Of a stretch of 64,000 bases of DNA, positions 8,219 through 17,700 are shown in pieces. The translations under genes and the position numbers were made by a program. A model generated the notes under the pieces. It was not told the DNA's origin. It made no database searches and saw only the letters and a list, made by a program, of their open reading frames with translations. Source of the stretch: Moheibacter lacus. Its GTDB lineage: Bacteria; Bacteroidota; Bacteroidia; Flavobacteriales; Weeksellaceae. Within the stretch, counting starts at the first letter, position 1. Every line of letters starts with the position of its first letter. The DNA lies in the NCBI RefSeq assembly GCF_014042165.1, contig NZ_JACDZE010000003.1:11568-75567 (forward strand). Direction: 5' to 3'.

Positions 8219-8561
8219 GTTTTTCTTTTTCATCCTCATCTGAATTATCGATTGCTTCCATTGCAGCTTCGATTGCTTTATCGGTAATTAAAAGCATGAT
8301 TTTCTTTCGAAATACAAACAAGATAATTAAAAATCCGACATAAATCCCCATTACCAAAAGGAATCCAAGTCCGGTATCGTTAAACCAACTACCGAAAAGA
8401 TAGCCTGCGGAAAGGCTGCCTATGAACAAAATCATCATGATAAACATCCCCACCAAAACACCAAAAACACCTGCGGAAATCATATTGCTGACAGAATCAA
8501 CGATTTCCAATTTGGCATAGGCAATTCTATTGTTGATATATTGTTTCAGGTCATCAAACAT
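8196..8561 (-). CDS. Holin-X (DUF1469) family membrane protein
   Basis: This small inner-membrane protein has two strong hydrophobic segments (about 26-52 and 63-84, counted from MFDDLKQYINN) and a charged C-terminal tail EDEKEKHENEGHQ. It fits the putative actinobacterial holin-X / DUF1469 family, often annotated as phage holin but usually encoded in stress operons with YtxH proteins rather than in phages. The start at 8561 is preferred because MFDDLKQYI is the conserved beginning; six codons upstream (MTKTTT) are also open. Nothing nearby suggests a prophage. Confidence 0.75.
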   Translation of the reverse strand: MFDDLKQYINNRIAYAKLEIVDSVSNMISAGVFGVLVGMFIMMILFIGSLSAGYLFGSWFNDTGLGFLLVMGIYVGFLIILFVFRKKIMLLITDKAIEAAMEAIDNSDEDEKEKHENEGHQ

Positions 8562-8600
8562 AGTAGTTGTTTTAGTCAAAAATAAAAAAAATGTTGGGAA

Positions 8601-8915
8601 TTAAACCCCAACATTTTCTTCAAACTCATCTTTCGCTTTTTTAGCATCAGATTTCAAGTCATTTGCAGTGCTTTGCAATTTTGATTTTACTTCAGCCAAT
8701 CTAACTTCTAAATCAGCCTTTGCTTTTTTTGCTTTTTCACTGAAATCATTTGAATATTTATCCAAATCTTTTTTCAGTTTATCTGCTTCTTTGCGTAATT
8801 GTTTTCTTGTTTCTTCTCCGGATTGAGGAGCCATCAATAATCCTGCTGCGGCACCGGCAGCTGCTCCGATTAATAATCCGGCCAATAATTTAAATGCTCC
8901 ACTTTCTTTTGCCAT
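8601..8915 (-). CDS. YtxH domain-containing protein
   Basis: The product has 104 residues. A glycine/alanine-rich hydrophobic segment (LLAGLLIGAAAGAAAGLLMA, 10-29) is followed by the family motif APQSGEETRKQLRKEADK and a long lysine- and alanine-rich coiled coil. This is the classic YtxH layout, a general-stress membrane protein of unknown biochemical role. It is first of three same-strand genes, 39 bases before the holin-X protein, and is transcribed away from the aminotransferase gene. Confidence 0.88.
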   Translation of the reverse strand: MAKESGAFKLLAGLLIGAAAGAAAGLLMAPQSGEETRKQLRKEADKLKKDLDKYSNDFSEKAKKAKADLEVRLAEVKSKLQSTANDLKSDAKKAKDEFEENVGV

Positions 8916-9021
8916 GGTTTTTATTTTTTTTGGTTAATACTCTATAAATTTACGAAATCTAAAAGTCAAAAACAATACCAAAAATTCTATCTTTACGCCA
9001 ATTTAATGAAAATTTTAACAA

Positions 9022-10215
9022 ATGCCACAATTATCTGTTAAAGGCAACCAAATGCCTGCTTCTCCTATAAGAAAACTCGTTCCTTATTCCGATAAAGCCA
9101 AACAAAGAGGTACAAAAGTCTACCATTTGAACATTGGTCAACCGGACATCGCATCGCCCGTTCCGGCGTTGGATGCCTACCATCATTTGCCTTTTGATGT
9201 TATTGCGTATACACATTCGGAAGGGACGCCCGAATATAGAAAAGCACTTTCTGACTATTATAAAGGAAGAGGTTACCAAGTGGAATCTGATAATATCATC
9301 GTAACCAACGGTGGTTCTGAAGCTTTGCTTTTTACCTTTGGTGTCATCGCCAATTCCGGCGACGAAATCATCATTCCCGAACCTTTTTATGCCAATTACA
9401 ATAGTTTTGCGGTGCAAAGCGGGGTGAAAATCGTTCCGATTAAATCCAATATCGAATCCAACTTTGGCTTGCCACCGATTGAATCATTTGAAGAAAAAAT
9501 TACCGAGAAAACCAAAGCCATTCTCATCTGTCATCCGGGAAATCCTACCGGATATTTGTATTCCAAAGAAGAATTGGAAAAATTAAAAGATTTGGTGATC
9601 AAACACGATTTGTATTTGATTTCAGATGAAGTTTATGCCGAATATATTTATGGAAACGAAGAACATATTTCGGTTTTGAGTTTTGACGAACTAAAAGACA
9701 ATGCCATCATCATCGATTCAGAATCCAAACGTTTTTCCATGTGCGGTGCCCGTTTGGGAGCAATTATCACAAAAAATCAAGAAGTTTTACAACGTGCTTT
9801 GAAATTTGCCCAAGCACGATTGAGTCCGGTTGTGACAAGTCAATATGCCGCGACGAAAGCACATGAAAACGTCGGAGATTATTTTGAAGAAAGCCGTGCG
9901 GAATATGTAAGTCGTCGTGATTTATTGGTGGCGGAACTGAATAAAATTCCCGGCGTGATTTGTCCGAATCCCAAAGGTGCGTTTTATTGTATGGTGGAAT
10001 TGCCGGTGGATGATGCCGAAAAATTTGCGATTTGGTTGTTGGATGAATTCGATTTGGATGGTGAAACCGTAATGGTTGCGCCCGGAAATGGTTTTTACAG
10101 CGATCCGGAATCCGTGAAAAACCAAGTCAGAATTGCTTATGTTTTGAAAAAAGAAGATTTGCAGCGTTCGGTTGAAATTTTACGTGTTGCTCTGGAGAAA
10201 TACAATTCAATTTGA
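9022..10215 (+). CDS. Pyridoxal-phosphate aminotransferase (aspartate-type, class I)
   Basis: This cytoplasmic fold-type I aminotransferase has 397 residues. PLP-binding landmarks are HPGNPTGY at 171-178, SDEVYAEY at 201-208, the Schiff-base lysine Lys236 in DSESKRFSMCGARLGA, and Arg244 for phosphate contact. The C-terminal NQVRIAYVLKKEDL holds the conserved arginine that binds the substrate carboxylate. Aspartate or a related amino acid is the probable amino donor; the exact substrate cannot be read from sequence. The murB gene follows 12 bases later and is probably co-transcribed. Confidence 0.88.
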   Translation: MPQLSVKGNQMPASPIRKLVPYSDKAKQRGTKVYHLNIGQPDIASPVPALDAYHHLPFDVIAYTHSEGTPEYRKALSDYYKGRGYQVESDNIIVTNGGSEALLFTFGVIANSGDEIIIPEPFYANYNSFAVQSGVKIVPIKSNIESNFGLPPIESFEEKITEKTKAILICHPGNPTGYLYSKEELEKLKDLVIKHDLYLISDEVYAEYIYGNEEHISVLSFDELKDNAIIIDSESKRFSMCGARLGAIITKNQEVLQRALKFAQARLSPVVTSQYAATKAHENVGDYFEESRAEYVSRRDLLVAELNKIPGVICPNPKGAFYCMVELPVDDAEKFAIWLLDEFDLDGETVMVAPGNGFYSDPESVKNQVRIAYVLKKEDLQRSVEILRVALEKYNSI

Positions 10216-10227
10216 AAATATTGAGTT

Positions 10228-11244
10228 TTGAGTATTTCCAAAAAACAAAATCTAAAACCCTACAACACTTTCGGAATTGAAGTTTTTGCCGACTATTTCA
10301 CCGAAGCGAATTCGGTGGAAGAAATCATTTCCGCATTGGAATTTGCGGAAAAAAATCAATTGAAACTTTTAATTCTCAACGGCGGAAGCAATCTTTTATT
10401 TACGCAAGATTTCAAAGGTTTGGTTTTGAAAATCAATCTGAAAGGAATTGAGATTGTTTCGGAAACAGATGAATTTGTAGAAGTTAAAGTTCAATCGGGA
10501 GAAAACTGGCACAACTTTGTTCAGTGGACTTTGGCGCATAATTTCGGTGGATTGGAGAATCTATCCCTCATTCCCGGAAATGCCGGAACCGCGCCGATGC
10601 AGAACATCGGAGCTTACGGTGTCGAAATAAAAGATACGATGAGCGAACTTTCCGCATTGGAAATTTCCACCGGAAAAATCAGGAAATTCACCAACGAAGA
10701 ATGTCAATTTGGTTACCGTGAATCGGTTTTCAAAAATGAATTGAAAAATCAATTTATCATTCTCGACGTAACGTTCAAATTGACGAAAAAAAATCATGAA
10801 CTGCATACAAATTACGGTGCGATTCAATCGGAATTAGAAAAATTAAACATTCAAAATCCCACGATTCAAGATATTTCAAAAGCCGTAATCAACATTCGCC
10901 AAAGCAAATTACCCGATCCGAAAGAAATCGGAAATGCAGGAAGTTTTTTTAAAAATCCGGTGATTTCAAAAACCCAATTTGAAGCCATTCAAAAAGAATT
11001 TCCAAACATTTCGGCTTATCCGTCCGGAAACGAATTGAAATTGGCTGCAGGTTGGTTGATTGAAAATGCAGGCTGGAAAGGAAAACGTTTTGGTGATGCC
11101 GGCGTTCATGAAAAACAAGCCTTGGTATTGGTGAATTATGGAAAGGCGAGTGGAAAGGAAATTTTTGATTTGTCTCAAAGTATTTTGGATGATGTTCAGG
11201 AGAAATTCGGCATTCTATTAGAGCGAGAAGTAAATATCATGTAA
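10228..11244 (+). CDS. murB: UDP-N-acetylmuramate dehydrogenase
   Basis: MurB reduces UDP-GlcNAc-enolpyruvate to UDP-MurNAc with NADPH and FAD in peptidoglycan precursor synthesis. At 338 residues it is the long type I form. The FAD motif GGSNLLF is at 52-58, IPGNAGTAPMQNIGAYG at 115-131, the type I FGYRES segment at 161-166, and the catalytic Ser239 lies in GNAGSFFKNP (235-244). No ATG is available near the N-terminus. The TTG at 10228 gives MSISKKQNLKPYNTFGI, which matches the family's beginning, so a TTG start is likely. Confidence 0.95.
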   Translation: MSISKKQNLKPYNTFGIEVFADYFTEANSVEEIISALEFAEKNQLKLLILNGGSNLLFTQDFKGLVLKINLKGIEIVSETDEFVEVKVQSGENWHNFVQWTLAHNFGGLENLSLIPGNAGTAPMQNIGAYGVEIKDTMSELSALEISTGKIRKFTNEECQFGYRESVFKNELKNQFIILDVTFKLTKKNHELHTNYGAIQSELEKLNIQNPTIQDISKAVINIRQSKLPDPKEIGNAGSFFKNPVISKTQFEAIQKEFPNISAYPSGNELKLAAGWLIENAGWKGKRFGDAGVHEKQALVLVNYGKASGKEIFDLSQSILDDVQEKFGILLEREVNIM

Positions 11245-11299
11245 ATGTAGGGTTCTGATTAAAAATGTCTTACATTTAAATTGAGAAAATTTTCATTAA

Positions 11300-11334
11300 T
11301 CTACCTTTTTGGTAGACTAAATGAATTAATTTTG
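11300..11334 (+). promoter_or_regulatory. Promoter with overlapping palindrome before the methyltransferase gene
   Basis: A perfect -7 element, TAATTTTG, lies at 11327-11334, about 18 bases before the ATG. A 6-base inverted repeat, TCTACC-N5-GGTAGA, at 11300-11316 lies across the -33 region and includes the only TTG (11309-11311), at a short 15-base spacing. This looks like a repressor site overlapping a promoter. Confidence 0.45.
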
Positions 11335-11351
11335 CACCCTAATTTTATGTT

Positions 11352-12941
11352 ATGGACAAAAAATTATTGCGTTCGTTTATTTTCAGACATTTGGATGGAG
11401 TCGTTACAGCTCCGGTTTTTCTTCAATTGGCAGAAAAAGGAATATTGGAATTTCTTTTGGAAAAACAAAAAGTTGATATTGCTGAAATTGCTTCGAAATT
11501 CAATGCCAATGAAGGTTATTTGAATGTTGCGCTTCGGGTTTTGGCTTCGCAAGGATATTTGGATTATAAATTGGACAATGATAAAAACACCATTCAAATT
11601 GCTACAAATGAGAAATCTAATGAAGCTTTTTCAAATGCGGAAACCTACGAAGATTTAGCCAAATTTTTGTCAGATGATGAATTGATCTATTCCAAAACAA
11701 TTTCAGATGAATTGGGAAAAAAATGGATAAATTTATTTGAAAAATACCGTGCTTATTTATTAGAAGAATTGGATCAAAATTCTTTAAAATACCAAATCCA
11801 AAAGCACTTAGAAGGTGCACTCATCAGTCCGATTATCGTCAAACTCGGCATGAGCGGAATGTTTCACAAATACTTTATGGAAGCGTCTTTCAGTGCCGAT
11901 GAATTCCATAAAAACCCAATGTGTTTTGGACAGATTTTAGATGCTTTGGGCGAATTGGGATGGTTTAGCAAAAAAGGAAAAAATTATCAGTTTACGGAAA
12001 CCGGGTTGTTTTTTGCCCGCCGCGCTTCGGCTTATGGCGTTACCGTTTCCTATCTTCCCATGTTTGCCAAATTGGAAAATCTCATTTTTGGGAAAGCAAA
12101 TGAAATCCGGGAAGTTGAAATAGGTGAGGAGGAAATCCATGTGGACAGGGAAATGAATGTTTGGGGAAGTGGAGGAGCGCATGCGACTTATTTTAAAGTG
12201 TTGGACGAATTTATCCTCGAGATATTTAATCGACCGCTCGACCAGCAACCCAAAGGAATTCTCGATATGGGTTGTGGAAACGGGGCGCTTTTGCAGCATT
12301 TATACGATATCATCGACCGGCAAACTTTGCGTGGAAAACATTTGGATGAGCATCCCTTGTTTTTGGTTGGTGCCGATTATAACCAAGCTGCGCTAAAAGT
12401 AACCCGAGCCAATTTGATCAAAAACGACATTTGGGCGAAAGTGATTTGGGGCGATATCGGAAATCCAAAAAAACTGGCAGAAGATTTACAAAGTGATTAT
12501 GAAATCGATTTAAGCGAACTCTTAAATATCCGCACTTTTCTCGATCATAACCGAATTTGGGAAGATGTTCTAGATGTGGATTCCGATCGTAAATCGACTT
12601 CTTCCGGTGCTTTTGCTTTCCGAGGAAAACGGTTGTCCAACCAAGATGTGGAAGAAAATCTATTGCAACATCTGAAAAAATGGACGCCGTATGTGGAGAG
12701 ATTTGGATTGCTTTTGATTGAATTGCATACCATTCCTCCTGAAATTACTGCTCAAAATTTAGGACAAACGGCTGCAACAGCTTATGATGCAACGCATGGA
12801 TTTTCAGATCAATACATCGTAGAAGTTGATGTTTTTCATCGGATTTGCAAAGAATCAGGACTAAATCCCGATGGAAATTTATTCAAAAAGTTTCCCAACT
12901 CAGAACTGGCAACGGTCAGTATCAATTTGTTGAAGAAATAA
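11352..12941 (+). CDS. SAM-dependent methyltransferase with winged-helix N-terminus, PKS-MT-like
   Basis: The 529-residue product has a first winged-helix-like domain (about 12-80, PVFLQLAEKGILEFL...VALRVLASQGYL), a second helical/winged region (about 150-225, SPIIVKLGMSGM...ELGWFSKKG), then a class I methyltransferase domain. SAM motif I is ILDMGCGNGA at 303-312. The C-terminal signature ELHTIPPEITAQNLGQT and AYDATHGFSDQYIVE (477-491) resembles methyltransferase domains of SxtA/AprA-type polyketide synthases as I recall them, where they methylate malonyl units. Here it is free-standing with no PKS genes nearby. The substrate is unknown. A -7 box ends 17 bases before its ATG. Confidence 0.72.
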   Translation: MDKKLLRSFIFRHLDGVVTAPVFLQLAEKGILEFLLEKQKVDIAEIASKFNANEGYLNVALRVLASQGYLDYKLDNDKNTIQIATNEKSNEAFSNAETYEDLAKFLSDDELIYSKTISDELGKKWINLFEKYRAYLLEELDQNSLKYQIQKHLEGALISPIIVKLGMSGMFHKYFMEASFSADEFHKNPMCFGQILDALGELGWFSKKGKNYQFTETGLFFARRASAYGVTVSYLPMFAKLENLIFGKANEIREVEIGEEEIHVDREMNVWGSGGAHATYFKVLDEFILEIFNRPLDQQPKGILDMGCGNGALLQHLYDIIDRQTLRGKHLDEHPLFLVGADYNQAALKVTRANLIKNDIWAKVIWGDIGNPKKLAEDLQSDYEIDLSELLNIRTFLDHNRIWEDVLDVDSDRKSTSSGAFAFRGKRLSNQDVEENLLQHLKKWTPYVERFGLLLIELHTIPPEITAQNLGQTAATAYDATHGFSDQYIVEVDVFHRICKESGLNPDGNLFKKFPNSELATVSINLLKK

Positions 12942-12993
12942 TTTAATCAAAATAAAAACTTCTCGACTTGGTCGCACAAAGAAAACGCAAAGT

Positions 12994-13692
12994 TTAATTC
13001 ACCCAATTCAACCCAAAAACGGCATTTAGTGCAGCAGTTTCTGTGCGTAAACGTTGGTTTCCAAGTGAAATTCCCGTGAAATTATTTTGATAAGCCAATT
13101 CGATTTCATCTTTAGAGAAATCACCTTCAGGACCGATGAGGATCAAATAATCTGATTGGGGTTGAAGAATTTCTTTGATATCTTTTCGGTCGAAATTCGC
13201 ATCGCAATGCGCAATGAATTGATTTTTAGTAGGGTTCATTTTGATGAATTCTGGGAATTTGACCAAGTCATTCATCTTTGGTAAATAAGCTTTCAGAGAT
13301 TGTTTGACAGCCGACTGAAGGATTTTTTCACATCGATTCAGGTTGATGTTTTTTCGTTCCGAATGAAAACTTTGCAAAAAGGTAATTTCGTCAATGCCGA
13401 TTTCTGTGGCTTTTTCCAAAAAGAATTCCATCCGATCCATGTTTTTGGTCGGGGCGATGGCTACATGCAATTTATACGGGCGTTGTTCAAAATTTTTTTG
13501 AATTTCAATCAATTCAAGTGCAACAGATTTAGAATTGATTTGGTCAACGATTCCTTTTGCTAAAATTCCATTTCCATCGGTGACATGGATTTCATCACCC
13601 ATTTTTCCACGCAAAACTTTTGAGAAATGTTTGGATTCTTCTTCGGTCAATTCGGCTGAATTTCCATGGATATTTCCAAAAAATAGTTTCAT
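12994..13692 (-). CDS. rsmE: 16S rRNA (uracil-1498-N3)-methyltransferase
   Basis: RsmE methylates N3 of U1498 in 16S rRNA using S-adenosylmethionine. The 232-residue product has an N-terminal PUA-like domain with HFSKVLRGKMGDEIHVTDGNG (about 22-42) and a C-terminal SPOUT fold with knot motifs ILIGPEGDFSKDEIELA and LGNQRLRTETAALNAVFGLN at the end. Its ATG overlaps the tsaD stop codon (ATGA, 13689-13692), so translation is coupled. Confidence 0.95.
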   Translation of the reverse strand: MKLFFGNIHGNSAELTEEESKHFSKVLRGKMGDEIHVTDGNGILAKGIVDQINSKSVALELIEIQKNFEQRPYKLHVAIAPTKNMDRMEFFLEKATEIGIDEITFLQSFHSERKNINLNRCEKILQSAVKQSLKAYLPKMNDLVKFPEFIKMNPTKNQFIAHCDANFDRKDIKEILQPQSDYLILIGPEGDFSKDEIELAYQNNFTGISLGNQRLRTETAALNAVFGLNWVN

Positions 13693-14711
13693 GAGATGCT
13701 GTATTTGGAAACCGATTTCGAATTGATTTCTGCGAAATCTTCTTGTTCAAATTTTAACTGTCCTGTCATGGCAATCATCGCCGCGTTGTCTGTGGTATAT
13801 TCAAATTTGGGAATAAAAACCTTCCAATTTTTTTCGGTTTCCATGGATTTTAGTCGGTTTCGGATTTCAGAATTGGCCGAAACACCTCCGGCGATCGCGA
13901 CCTGTGTAATTCCGGTTTTTTCTGCTGCCGCAATCAATTTCTCCATCAAAATATCGACAATCGTTTTCTGGATGGAAGCACAGAGATCATTTAAATTTTC
14001 CTCGATGAAATGGGGATTTTCTTTGACTTCTTTTTGAATGAAATAGAGAATGGCAGTTTTCAGTCCACTGAAACTGAATTTGAATTCGTCCACTTTTGGT
14101 TTGGAGAATTTGAATTTATCGGGATTTCCTTCTTTGGCCAATTTATCGATGATCGGCCCTGACGGATAATCCAATCCCATGATTTTTCCGGCTTTATCAA
14201 ATGCTTCTCCGGCAGCATCGTCGATGGTTTCGCCTAGGATTTCCATTTCGAAAAAATTGGAAACCTTTACGATTTGGGTATGGCCGCCACTTACGGTTAA
14301 ACACAAAAATGGGAAACTCGGCGGATTTTCGTTGGCATCTTCAATAAAGTGTGCTAAAATATGCCCAACCATGTGATTGATTTCGATCAATGGAATATCC
14401 AATGCTAAACTTAAAGATTTTGCAAAACTACTTCCTACCAAAAGTGATCCCATGAGTCCCGGGCCGCGTGTATAGGCAATTGCACTGAGGTCTTCTTTTT
14501 TGATTCCTGCGATTTTAATTGCTTCGTTTACAACAGGAACGATGTTTTGTTGATGCGCACGAGATGCCAATTCAGGAACAACTCCACCGTAGCTTTGGTG
14601 TATTTTTTGATTGGCAATGACGTTGGAAAGGATTTTGTGATTTTGAATCACAGCTGCGGCTGTGTCGTCACAGGAGGATTCGATTCCTAAAATGATGGGA
14701 AAAGCATTCAT
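13689..14711 (-). CDS. tsaD: tRNA N6-adenosine threonylcarbamoyltransferase
   Basis: TsaD transfers the threonylcarbamoyl group to A37 of ANN-decoding tRNAs, working with TsaB and TsaE. At 340 residues it shows the ASKHA-fold motif GIESSCDDTAAAV (9-21), metal-binding His113 and His117 in INHMVGHILAH, the phosphate loop VSGGHTQIV (140-148) and AIAGGVSANSEIR. The first gene of a tsaD-rsmE pair, it is divergent from tamB with only 35 bases between. Confidence 0.97.
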   Translation of the reverse strand: MNAFPIILGIESSCDDTAAAVIQNHKILSNVIANQKIHQSYGGVVPELASRAHQQNIVPVVNEAIKIAGIKKEDLSAIAYTRGPGLMGSLLVGSSFAKSLSLALDIPLIEINHMVGHILAHFIEDANENPPSFPFLCLTVSGGHTQIVKVSNFFEMEILGETIDDAAGEAFDKAGKIMGLDYPSGPIIDKLAKEGNPDKFKFSKPKVDEFKFSFSGLKTAILYFIQKEVKENPHFIEENLNDLCASIQKTIVDILMEKLIAAAEKTGITQVAIAGGVSANSEIRNRLKSMETEKNWKVFIPKFEYTTDNAAMIAMTGQLKFEQEDFAEINSKSVSKYSIS

Positions 14712-14746
14712 TTTAACGGTCTGAATTAATTAATTAGCGTAATTTT

Positions 14747-17700
14747 GTGCAAATATCGGAAATTTATAGTTTGAAAGCACTTAGAAGAATTGGAAGGATA
14801 ATATTGATACCCCTAATTGTGGTGCTAACGCTGTTGTTAACCGCCATGATTGCCATTCAAATTCCGACAGTTCAAACCAAAATTGCGGGTTATGCCGTTA
14901 AGGAGCTCAACGAAACTTTTCAAACCGAAATAAGCGTAGACCGTGTTCACATCGATTTTTTTGGAGATATCAATTTAAATGGCGTTCGTGCAAAAGACGA
15001 AAAAGGAACTCAGTTCGTCGATATAGAAAGACTTCAGGCAAAATTGAGTTTGACGGGTTTGATCATGGAACCCAATCGCATTGCGATCCGAAAATTGAAT
15101 CTTTATCAACCTAAAGTTCAGGTCATTACGTATAAAGGTGATTCTATTTCCAACTTTATTTCGCTTGTAAACAAATTTTCCAATAAGGAAAATCAAGAAC
15201 CTTCCGATTTTAAATTGCGCGGTTTTTTAAATGTGATGGATGGTGAATTGCACATCCGAAACGAGAATCTAGAAGGCTACAAACAGGATTGGGTCGATGC
15301 AAAAAAATTAAACATTTCCATCGAAGATTTTCGATTGGAAAACAATGAGATTTGGGCGGATTTAAAATCGATGAATTTTGAAGGAAAGCGCAATGGAGAG
15401 GATTATATCGTTGAGAATTTAGCCGGAAATGTCCATTATTCGGACAAGGAAATCCGGGTGGATGAAATGGATTTTAAAACGGAGGATTCTTATTTAAATG
15501 GTCATTTGGTTTTGTCTTATGATTCGATGGCCGATATGAAAGATTTTCTCAATAAAGTGAATTGGGATTTGGAGTTGAAGGACGACTCCAAAGTGAATTT
15601 TAAAGACATCCGCTATTTCGTAGATAATTTTGATAAAAACAGTACAGTTGAGGTTTTGGGAACTGTGACTGGGACGCTCAATGATTTAAAAATAAATGAG
15701 TTGCAGTTGTCTGGTGATGGCGCTTTTATTGCTGCCAATGAATTGCGTATTTATGATATGACAGATGGTGAAAACATCATCATAGATTCGGAATCTTTAA
15801 AGATGAAAACTTCTTATCGAGGATTGACTGATTTGCTCCCAACTTTTATTGCGCAACGAATTCCTGATTTTATCGATCGATTTGGAACGATGGACTATGC
15901 GGGTGATTTTAATTTGGATCCGGTTCGAATTAATTTGGATGGTTATGCCATGACAGCGCTGGGTGATGCTGATATGAAAGTTCGGTTGGATGATTATCGG
16001 GCAACTATGCGATATGAAGGAACTGTCATTGCAGATGATATCAATTTGAAACAAATCACAGAAGTTCAGGAATTGGGGTTTGTTTCAGGAAGAGTAGAAT
16101 TTGATGGAGTAGGTACGGATATCAAAACTTTGCGACTAAATGCAGAAGGAAAGTTGGAATATCTGGATTTGATGGACAAACGCTATCAAAATGTGGCGGT
16201 AGATGGACGATTGGAGAATCAAAAATTCAACGGTATATTTTCTATAGAAGATCCGCAATTGACAGCAAATTATGTAGGAACTTTTGATTTTTCTCGAAAA
16301 CCTTATCAATTGGATTTCACTTCAAAAGTCGGGTACATCAATTTGGATTATTTGGGTGTGACAAAAGATATGAATGCTCAGTTCAGAGGAGATATACGAG
16401 GCGATTTTCAGTTTAGTAATTTGGATGATTTTTTAGGCGAAATTCAATTAAATGATGTTTATTTTTCATCCAAAATCGATACGCTTGAAATTGCGCAAGC
16501 TTATGTTCTTTCGTCAAAAAATGCAGACATCCAAAATTTAAAATTGGATATTCCTGGCTATTTGGTTGGAGAAATCAATGGAAAATACCGATTGAGTCAA
16601 TTGCCAGATGCTATCATGAATACAGTTGGGACGACGACTTTGATGACTTATGAGCCCAAAGCTGTCGATCCCGATCAGAATTTCAATTTCTATTTTGAAG
16701 TGCAACAGGATTTGTTCAGCATGTTTGACGAGAAAATTCAAATCGCACCGGGAACTATTTTAGACGGAAGTGTGGATACGAATTCCAATACTTTAATTGC
16801 CGAATTGAGTTCGGGTGAAATCGGTTATGATGGAATTAATATTTACAATCCGCTGATCAACGTCGATACCTCAAAAGAAACAGAACAAATCTATGTGCGC
16901 AGTGATAGTTTGGCTGCAAAAGGTGTGATGTTGTATAACGTGAATGTGCATACAACACCTATTCAGGATTCGCTTTTGGTCAAAACTGATTTCCAAATTG
17001 GAAAAGAATTTCCGATGGATTTTGATTTGAATTTGTTCCATACAACAGATGAAAATGAAAATTTGGTATTTGGATTTTCACCATCGACTATCGTCATAGA
17101 CGAAAATAATTGGTACTTAAATCCAAATAATGACAGTTCTTCCAACCGTGTCATCGTTAATTTTGATAAAAATTACTACGAATTACAAGGTTTATTGTTA
17201 GAATCTGAAGACCAAAAGTTATTGGTTGACGGCCATTATGCAAGCAATACGGATTATAAACTCAATGCTGATTTAGAGAATTTGGATTTGGCTAAAATTA
17301 TTCCGAAAGGACTATTGGGAGAATTGAAAATTGATGGAATTGCCAATGGAAATATAGACATTGTACGAACTGAAAATGAGTTCAAACCCTTGATTGAATT
17401 AACGGTAGGTCAATTGGCTTTAAATGAATATGGGTTAGGAGATCTGGGGATGAATGGCGTTTATAATGTCGAACAAAATATATTTGATTTAGAATTATTT
17501 CTGGAACAAGAACAAGTACAAGTATTGTATGTAAATGGTTTTATCGACAATAAACCTGAAACGCCGGAACTTAATCTGGTAGCGAGTTTGGATGATCTTA
17601 ATTTTAAATTTGTTGAAAGTTTTCTGGCAGCGGCCATGAGCAATATGCGTGGAATGGTTTCAGGGAATATGCGGTTTACAGGACCGATTGATTCGCCTAA

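Noticed and set aside
8196-8561. Holin-like protein as a sign of a prophage
   Set aside because: No other phage genes lie nearby and the YtxH neighbour shows the usual chromosomal stress-type group.
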